From: Glebionis coronaria
Lineage: Eukaryota; Streptophyta; Magnoliopsida; Asterales; Asteraceae
DNA length: 64,000 bases
Reading direction: 5' to 3'
Assembly: GCA_025667525.1 (NCBI GenBank)
Contig: CM046878.1
Span: 102,377,237-102,441,236, forward strand
In this document: positions 57,355 through 64,000 of the stretch, piece by piece
Layout: the number at the start of each line of letters is the position of its first letter
Numbering within the stretch: the first letter of the stretch is position 1
Notes under the pieces: model-generated
What the model saw: only the letters and a program-made list of their open reading frames with translations
The model's database searches: none
Told to the model about the DNA's origin: nothing
Translations under genes and position numbers: made by a program

Positions 57355-59471
57355 ATGCCGAAGTATGTGAAAATGTTTAAAGATCTTCTCAGTGATAAGG
57401 AGAAACTCCTTGATATCGCTCAGACCCAACTTAATGAGAATTGCTCTGCAGTGCTCTTAAGGAAATTACCAACCAAACTTGGTGATCCGGGTCGTTTCCT
57501 CATTCCTTGCAACTTCCCCGGGGTAGAGAATTGTATGGCCCTAGCCGATCTAGGTGCTAGTATCAACTTAATGCCTTTAAGCATTTGGAAACAATTATCT
57601 CTACCCGAGCTAGTCCCCACACGTATGACATTGGAATTAGCTAACCGTACGGTTGCTTATCCGGTGGGGATAGCCGAAGATGTCTTCGTCGGTGTCGACA
57701 AATTCACCTTTCCGGAATATTTTGTTGTCGTTGACTACGAGATGGATCCCCGTGTTTCATTAATTGTTGGACGTCCATTCTTGAGGACCGATCGCACTCT
57801 CATTGATGTAGCCGCGGGCGAATTTATCATGAGAGTTGGTGATGATAAAATCGTCTTCAACATGGGTAAACTTTCTAAGCAGCCTTCTGAAAACGAGAGT
57901 GTTAAATTCATTGACGTTCTTGATGAGGCTTGTGAAGAACATTTCAAAGACGCTTGTAAAAGTGGTTCTTCTTCTCTTCCCATTGGTGAAACCGTTGCCT
58001 CTATTGCTCCTTCACTAACTCCATTTGGAGAAAGTGATTTCATTTTCAAAGAATTTGAAGCAACTTTGGGAGATGTGGACTTCAAATATAACGATTCTCC
58101 CTCCGGTTGGGATGAAGACATTCGTACCATTGAGAAACTTCTCAATGAGGACCATATTTCTCCACCATCTCCTAAAGATATCTCTATCGATGAACCGAAT
58201 TTGACTACGCCTTCTATCGAAAATCCTCCGGATTTAGAGCTTAAAGACCTACCACCTCATCTCGAGTACGTTTTCCTTGAAGACAACAAGAAGTCACCCG
58301 TCATCATCGCAAAGGACTTGAAAGAAGAAGAAAAATCCCGACTTATCGCCGTGCTAAAGAATCATAAGAAATCGATTGCGTGGAAAGTCTCCGATATTCG
58401 TGGAATTGATCCTCACTTTTGCACACATAAAATTCTCATGGAGGACGACTTTAAACCCACTATTCAAAGTCAAAGAAGGGTGAATCCCAAGATCCATGAC
58501 GTTATCAAAAAAGAGGTTATCAAACTTCTTGATGCGGGAATGATCTACCCTATCTCGGATTTACCATGGGTTAGTCCGGTCAATTGTGTGCCTAAGAAAG
58601 GCAGAATCACCGATTCCTACTCGTCTCGTTATAGGGTGGAGAGTTTGTATAGACTATCGCAAACTCAATGATGCTACGAGAAAGGATCATTTTCCCCTTC
58701 CTTTTATGGACCAAATGCTCGAACGTCTAGCATGTAATGACTATTACTGCTTTTTAGACGGTTTCTCCGGGTATTTTTAAATTCCCATCGATCCCAAAGA
58801 CCAAGAGAAAACCACATTCACTTGTCGGTATGGAACATTTGCTTACAAACGAATGCCTTTCGGCTTATGCAATGCTCCTGGGACATTCCAAAGGTGTATG
58901 ATGGCTATCTTCAATGACATGGTTGAAGAAACTATGGAAGTCTTCATGGATGATTTATCGGTCTATGGTGATTCTTTCTCTCGTTGCCTTGCCAATTTAG
59001 AACGCATGCTTAAGCGGTGTGAAGATACTCGCCTTGTTCTAAATTGAGAAAAATGCCATTTCATGGTAAAAGAAGGCATTGTGCTTGGACATAAAATCTC
59101 AAAAGCCGGTCTTGAAGTGGACCGTGCTAAAGTGGATGTCATAGCCAAATTACCTCCACCTTCAACCGTGAAGGGTGTGAGAAGTTTCCTTGGTCATGCG
59201 GGCTTCTATCGTCGATTCATTCAAGATTTTTCTAAAATCGCTTGCCCAATGACCCACCTCTTGGAAAAAGATACTCCTTTCATCTTTTCCAAAGAGTGTC
59301 TTGAATCCTTCAATCTTCTTAAGGATAAGCTGACTAAGGCACCGGTCTTGGTTACCCCTAATTGGGAGCTACCTTTTGAATTAATGTGTGATGCTAGCGA
59401 CTTTGCTATTGGAGCGGTTTTGGGCCAAAGAGTGAACAAACACTTCCAACCAATCCATTATGCTAGCAAGA
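57355..59471 (+). pseudogene. Athila-like protease, reverse transcriptase and start of RNase H
   Basis: The frame from 57355 carries the retropepsin (ALADLGASINLMPLSIWKQL, then VGRPFLRTDRTLIDV). RT begins in the same frame (RVNPKIHDVIKKEVIKLLDA, LPWVSPVNCVPKKG) and is lost near 58620. It continues in other frames: GWRVCIDYRKLNDATRKDHF (58616-58780), then PFGLCNAPGTFQRCMM and the catalytic FMDDLSVYGDSF (58853-59047). The next segment holds VRSFLGHAGFYRRFIQDFSK and the RNase H start MCDASDFAIGAVLGQR (59063-59471). TAA at 58778-58780 and TGA at 59045-59047 sit where the family has Gln and Trp. The final IHYASKM is cut by the copia LTR at 59472. Confidence 0.9.
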
Positions 59472-59752
59472 TGTAGGTCCTCGTAATCTTGGATTATCCT
59501 TGTGTTCGAATGATTTAAAGAAATAGAAAGATAGATGAAGAACTAGAGAGAGAAACTAGAGAGAGGTTGGAGAGAAAATGAAATATTAGATTGAATGTGT
59601 GAAAGTGAGAATGACCAACCCCTCCTAACATGCTAGGAGGGGGTTTATATAGCCCACCCTACATGTGGGCTATATGGACTATATTGGATCACGAGCCCAA
59701 TATCATTGGAGTGACCGATCCTTTCTAAATACGTAAAAACGTATTTCCAACA
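59472..59752 (-). repeat. 3' LTR of the minus-strand copia element, with PPT
   Basis: On the minus strand it begins TGTTGGAAATACG (59752) and ends GAGGACCTACA (59472). It is directly preceded by the polypurine tract TTAGGGGGAGAT (59753-59764). A TATA-like TATATAAACCCC lies at about 59640-59651 on the minus strand. A second PPT/LTR-start copy (GGGGGAGATTGTTGGAAATA) occurs about 100 bp to the right, near 59850-59870, a local duplication. Confidence 0.85.
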
Positions 59753-62349
59753 ATCTCCCCCTAAGGGAGGTCACTCCAAGTTACAATGTCCTAAATAGTC
59801 TATAGCTCGTGATCTATGCTAATAATGATGTGACCGAGACTTTCTTTGGAAAAACGTATTTCCAACAATCTCCCCCAAAGGGAGGTCACACCATTTTACA
59901 AAATCTTAAACCTAGCATACTATGCTTGAGTCTTCGATCTTGTTCTTGTGAATATGCTGATGAGATCTTTGACTTTAGTCTTGAGCATGTTCTCTTGCCT
60001 TGACCTTGTGCATTCATCACTTGTGATATTCGCCTCTTCGTGACTTCATGTTCCACATACTTATACCTTTATAATACTTGAGAGCTTTAGAGTTTGATAC
60101 AGCGGAAGACTTAACTTTTAGGCTTTCTTGAATTAAATGAGGTATTAAGTGCACAAAGTATAAGCATGCGGGGACGACTTCTTCTTGGATTCCGCAACGC
60201 CACCGTCTTCAAATGCCGCAACATAAGTAGACACGAACGAAATGGCTTTGAACATTTCATTCTAAATCGGTAGCATTTTACCTCCGGTCGGTGAAGACCG
60301 TTGGACGATATTAGATATCGTACCCGTGACGGATAGTTTCAATTAAGTAACTTCCTGACAGGATTTCGCGGGTAAACCCGTTCTCTTTATTCGACCGTCC
60401 AAAGCTGACTGCGAACATAAAGAGTGAATCATTTAGATAATAATATCCGCATGATTTGAAGCCGTCAATTCATGTTCCTGGAACAAGTGAAATTCAATTA
60501 AGAACCGCACCATCGTTGCTTTCCAGTTGTCACGAGCTTGATTCGTATAGAATCTTGCAAGTTACCTACCAAGTGCTGTTTGAGGTTAACACTAGAAGGA
60601 TTTCCACTCATCACCGTGAACTCTAAGGTATCACTCTGAGTGTTCTGGCAAGATCATTAAGATATTGCGTAGAGGCCTGGAACGTGTTTAAATTCAGTTA
60701 AGAATTAAACAGCTGTTGCTTTCCAGTTATCACAAGTTTGATTCATAAAGAATCGCACAAGTCACCTACCATGAGCTTTTTGATATTCGCTCAAGAAGGA
60801 TTTCCATCTTCATTGTAAATACTTTCGTATTACTCGGATGTTCAGGCAAGATCATGAAGATTTTGCGTAGGACTCTTAAGATCTTTCTTACTTTTCACAG
60901 TGTGTGAAGAAGCAAGGAAATATGAAAGTGTGTCCTAATGAGATATTTGATGATCTCAAATGGCTCTAGACTCGATCGTGCACTTTGGATTTTAGTGATC
61001 GGAGGCTGGAGAGGAGTGCCACCTTTTCAATACCAATTTATTCGGAGTGAATAAATCAATAGATAACGTGTTGTCTCCGTGTGATTAAAACAAATATCTT
61101 TTAAGAGATATCTGAGTTAGCTGGGATGGGTTGTGCTTTGCATCACTGGGTCCATGATGTCTGTCTTCAATATCAAGAATCATTAAACAATGATCTTAAT
61201 AGCATATGTATTGACCCGGTTTCTGCCTAAGTTGTAAGGAGGGCTTCTTTCTTTACACCCTTTATCTTTACAATTCTTTTTCATTCTTCAACCCCTTCAA
61301 TGCTTACCAATACGTCATCACTAGCACCTTGTTGTGATTGTTCCAGTGCTAACTTAAGTACTTGGTCGGCATTCAGCTACGTTCACAATCTTTCTCCATC
61401 TTTCCTAAGGACTACTATTTCTAGCTATGGAATGTCCTTTGGAAGATTCCTCCGGTTCTAGAGGAATCATTGGACTTTAACCTATCCTACCATCCTTATG
61501 TCACCACAATCTTCACCGTCGTAAATAGAGATGTTTTGGGTAAGTGTATGTCACCATGAAATCCATTTTGATAGTGCAAATCCATTTTGCTCCCCCTTAA
61601 CATATGCCACGATATCCGAAAACATTTCGCACATGTCGGGATGAGCTAGCACGTTAAGTCAAACCATTTGTGATTAATCATTTCCCATATTAAATCACAT
61701 TTTCTCCCCCATATTAAAAATATTAACCCAATCGATGTTTTTAATATCAATTGATTTAATAGCATTTTAAGAAACTTTTGGGAAGAAAAATGCAAAGCCA
61801 ATTATCTTCATGAATTACACAAGCTCCCACTCACATTAATGAGGGTGTACTTGAAACGTAAATTAAATACCTTTTAAACACAAGTGTAAGGTATTTATCA
61901 CGTGCAAAGATCATATATGATAATGTATTCACAAGATTAGCAATTTATGAGGTTGGACCTGAATGATGGAGAACATCATATGAAAGAAGCACATGGTTCT
62001 TGTTCACGAATGTTGGTCGCCTCATCATGTCTGAAGTTATCTCTTGACTCCATTTGATTGATATCGTTGTCTTGACACCAACATGTGAACTTGGCATTTT
62101 CGGCGTCAAAGATTCTGAATGCTGGACAATTGCTCCCCCTCAATTGTTGACCCGTGTTCTATTGAAAGAGCTGTAGTCACCGTTTGAGTAGTCGCCTCGT
62201 CGAGTATGTAGATATCAATTGTAAATTGCTACGGTTGGTGGAGATGATAACTTCATAAAAACAAGATTTCTCTTGTTTTAACAAATAAATGCACTGACAC
62301 GTACATATATTCGTGTTAGATTGTGTTATTACGTAAATACGATCCCTTA
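59753..62349. other. Non-coding interior of the minus-strand copia element
   Basis: About 2.6 kb without a readable protein on either strand. Several further polypurine runs on the minus strand (GGGGGAG at about 61592, 61710 and 62133) and one 200-bp tandem duplication are the only structures noted. The hairpin array follows to the right. Confidence 0.55.
60474..60890. repeat. Tandem duplication, unit about 200 bp
   Basis: GTTGCTTTCCAGTTGTCACG at 60515 recurs as GTTGCTTTCCAGTTATCACA at 60715, exactly 200 bp later. The following phrases (ACCTACCA, AGAAGGATTTCCA, GGCAAGATCATNAAGAT, TTGCGTAG) and the preceding CCTGGAAC...AAATTCANTTAAGAA are kept in order. The copies are about 80 percent alike by eye. 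Confidence 0.8.
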
Positions 62350-63550
62350 CATGGTTATAAAGTAAACCATGCCCGAGAAAATTAATTCCCGTTGTTGAGT
62401 CAAAGCTTTCCGGTGAAATGCTTGACTTGAGTATGAAAAGCGGGTTACTATCTGAAATAATAGCAAACCATTTTGAGCATGTTTTAAAACATTTGAACTT
62501 CTGCTCGAACTTTATTTACAACCCCGTGTCATTATTGAATGACATTTCTAGTATCGTAAATATTATCGATTCCAGAAGACATGCTCTTTTTATCAAAACA
62601 TTTTTTGAACATACAATTTTGAAAGATTTAGAAAAACCTTTTGAGAAATTCTCGAAAAATTGTGTTCATTGTTTTGAAAACCAATTACTTGAGCTTAAGA
62701 TGTTGAATATCTTACAAAACGAGCTCAAGCCCGAGAAGTTGTAAACTTCCCGTTGTTAAGGATAAGTTTATCATCGGCGATAAACTTTCCTTTTAACTGA
62801 AGAACGAGTCCTAAGTTGACATTTACTTAGAAGTCGTTTTCATGAGCTTGAAAAACTTTGAATGTTTTAACGAAAAGCTCATGACCGAAAAAGGTGAATT
62901 TCTCGTTATGAGGAAAAGTTCTCTTATTCAAAAGATTCACTTTCCTTTCTGAGCTTAAAACCTGGAATGTTTTAATACAAGCTCATGACCGAGAAAATTT
63001 AATTTCCCGTTACGAGGATAAGCTATCTTTTAAAGATAAGCTTTCCTAAAGTTGACGTCCGAGTTACAGTCTGGTATTTAACTGTAAGTCATTGTGCATG
63101 AGCTTAAAAACTTCGAATGTTTTTAATATAAGCTCATGCCCGAGAAAAATTAATTTCTCGTTGTGAGGATAAGTTTATCATTGGCGATAAACTTTCCTTA
63201 ATTTGAAGATCGGGTCATCAACTGACATTTAATGAAGAGCCTTATACACGAGCTTAAAACCTTTGAATGGTTTTAGGATAAGCTCGTGTCCGAGAAAGCT
63301 TAATTTCTCGTTTTGAGGGTAAGTTATCGTTGCGTGGATAAACTTCCCTGTCTCTGAAGTCCGGGTCATCGTCTGTCATTTAACGAGGAGCCATTGTGCA
63401 TGAGCTTAAAAACTTGGAATGTTTTTGATATAAGCTCATGCCCGAGAAAAATTAATTTCTCGTTGTTAGGATAAGTTTACCATCAGCGATAAACTTTCCT
63501 TTCTTTGAAGAGCGAGTTATAGTCTGTGATGTGACTATAAGTCCTGATGC
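62350..63550. repeat. Tandem array of about seven ~150-bp units carrying hairpins
   Basis: Well-preserved units contain three hairpins in order: arms CATGAGCTT/AAGCTCATG; the near-palindrome CGAGAAAAATTAATTTCTCG; and arms AAGTTTATC/GATAAACTT, then TTCC. First-hairpin arms start at 62350, 62688, 62841, 62950, 63097, 63247 and 63399. The spacing is about 150 bp in the last four, so the array decays leftward. Arms vary in matched fashion: CACGAGCTT pairs with AAGCTCGTG (63247/63280), CTTGAGC with GCTCAAG (62688/62723), CATGGTT with AACCATG (62350/62365). A related hairpin, AAAACAAG/CTTGTTTT, lies near 62260-62281. A 108-codon plus-strand ROF-like frame (62418-62744) is chance. Confidence 0.85.
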
Positions 63551-63559
63551 ACTGTAAGC

Positions 63560-64000
63560 TTAACTGGAAATCCCCTGAGACACTTGTTTCTTAGATATCA
63601 GCTTCTTTAGCAACCAAACTCCGAGAGTGTCCTTAATTGAGTGGTATACAATGATTGGACCGCTTCTTTCTTTTGGAACATTCTCTTTGGTACCTGCATT
63701 CTCATTGGGATTTTGCATGCTTTGATATGGGTTAGCGATATCTATCTTAGAAGCAAGTGGGGGTTCACAATTTTCTTTTCTTGTGCTAGAGGTGACCTGA
63801 GGAGATAATTCACTTGTCTTAGCTGGCAAACGTTTCCTTTTATAGAAAACCTTAAGTTCAGGCTTAAGTGATGTATCCTCCTTTTCAATTTCCTCCCTAG
63901 TAGTCTTAGTAGAATCAGAGACTATCCTAGTTAAAGGGCACTCGTTTCCTACAAGAGTGAAAGTTCTACCAGTGGGGCGCCACATTTTACCAATGGGTTT
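63560..64000 (-). pseudogene. Copia gag-protease linker region (minus strand), partial
   Basis: On the minus strand the frame enters from the right edge and reads MWRPTGRTFTLVGNECPLTR from 63985. This is a phrase I recall from Asteraceae copia polyproteins, just before the protease active site. A Lys/Glu/Ser-rich linker follows and the frame stops at 63560. The expected protease motif (DSGCSKHMTG type) does not follow; non-coding sequence and the hairpin array come instead. The frame has no internal stop within the window, but the polyprotein is cut here. The first Met is only an internal codon. Confidence 0.65.

Larger units (their letters stand above)
53960..59471 (+). mobile_element. Athila-like Ty3/gypsy element, 5' part
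   Basis: Long 5' LTR, PBS, gag, then protease and RT of Athila character, cut at 59471 in early RNase H by a minus-strand copia LTR. No integrase or 3' LTR is visible; they should lie beyond the right edge. The left boundary, where the Sirevirus-like ORF stops making sense, is approximate to within about 60 bp. Confidence 0.85.
59472..64000 (-). mobile_element. Minus-strand Ty1/copia element, 3' part, pol not present
   Basis: A 281-bp LTR at 59472-59752 with its polypurine tract on the right shows that the body extends to the right on the minus strand. At the right edge (64000-63560) lies a gag-protease linker of a copia polyprotein. Between them, where protease, integrase, RT and RNase H should be, there are about 3.8 kb of non-coding, internally repeated sequence. 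It therefore looks like a non-autonomous, large derivative. It interrupts the Athila-like RNase H; the 5 bp before it are CAAGA. Confidence 0.7.

Noticed and set aside
62418..62744. A 108-codon plus-strand ORF
   Set aside because: It overlaps the decayed left part of the hairpin array, is AT-rich and has no recognisable domain.
62350..63550. CRISPR-like array
   Set aside because: Units are ~150 bp with diverged repeats and no unique spacers, in a plant retroelement; the spacing is of hairpin cassettes, not repeat-spacer.
1..64000. tRNA genes
   Set aside because: TGGTATCAGAGC stretches are primer-binding sites of retroelements, not tRNA genes; no cloverleaf with both arms was found by eye.

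Overview
This is a window of a large, repeat-rich plant nuclear genome. GT-AG introns, plant LTR-retrotransposon lineages, Helitrons, MITEs, a Cassandra TRIM and a SINE make it a eudicot. The style of the retroelement proteins, above all the extra open reading frame after pol at 51.1-53.9 kb, resembles Asteraceae elements; that family assignment is inference from memory of such proteins, not a search.

Only one gene looks intact: a delta-type tonoplast aquaporin (TIP2 type), three exons, 6822-8098, 250 residues. Everything else recognisable is a transposable element, an element relic or a broken gene fragment.

Layout. 1-2793: 3' half of a decayed Ty1/copia element with its 3' LTR. 3.2-5.4 kb: LINE relic. 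5.7-5.9 kb: SINE with a 16-bp target-site duplication. 6.8-8.1 kb: aquaporin. 8.6-16.27 kb: Ty3/gypsy element with a 2.67-kb 5' LTR, a decayed interior and a truncated 3' LTR, joined abruptly to a minus-strand gypsy gag plus 5' LTR (16.27-18.18 kb). 18.4-24 kb: small DNA elements (two or three Helitron termini, a hAT-like MITE, a Harbinger transposase relic, a Mutator-like MITE). 27.09-29.61 kb: solo LTR on the minus strand, same family as the 8.6-kb element. 30.42-31.04 kb: complete Cassandra TRIM with 5S-rRNA-like segments in both LTRs. 33.70-43.68 kb: a 10-kb block bounded by long inverted repeats that holds intron-bearing pieces of three unrelated genes (MSI4/FVE-like WD40, probable PIG-F, choline-monooxygenase-like); the best reading is a multi-gene Pack-MULE. 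43.97-64.0 kb: a nested staircase in which a Harbinger ORF1 is interrupted by a Sirevirus-like copia element, that by an Athila-like gypsy element, and that by a minus-strand copia element running off the right edge.

The strongest candidates for something undescribed are: (1) a tandem array at 62.35-63.55 kb, in which each of about seven ~150-bp units carries up to three consecutive hairpins whose stems change in a compensatory way between units; (2) a ~13-bp-periodic RCGATC array inside the Athila-like LTR at 54.92-55.27 kb; (3) the 10-kb multi-gene capture block; (4) the extra ORF of the Sirevirus-like element. All boundaries and family names come from reading the sequence; no alignment, folding or database search was run.
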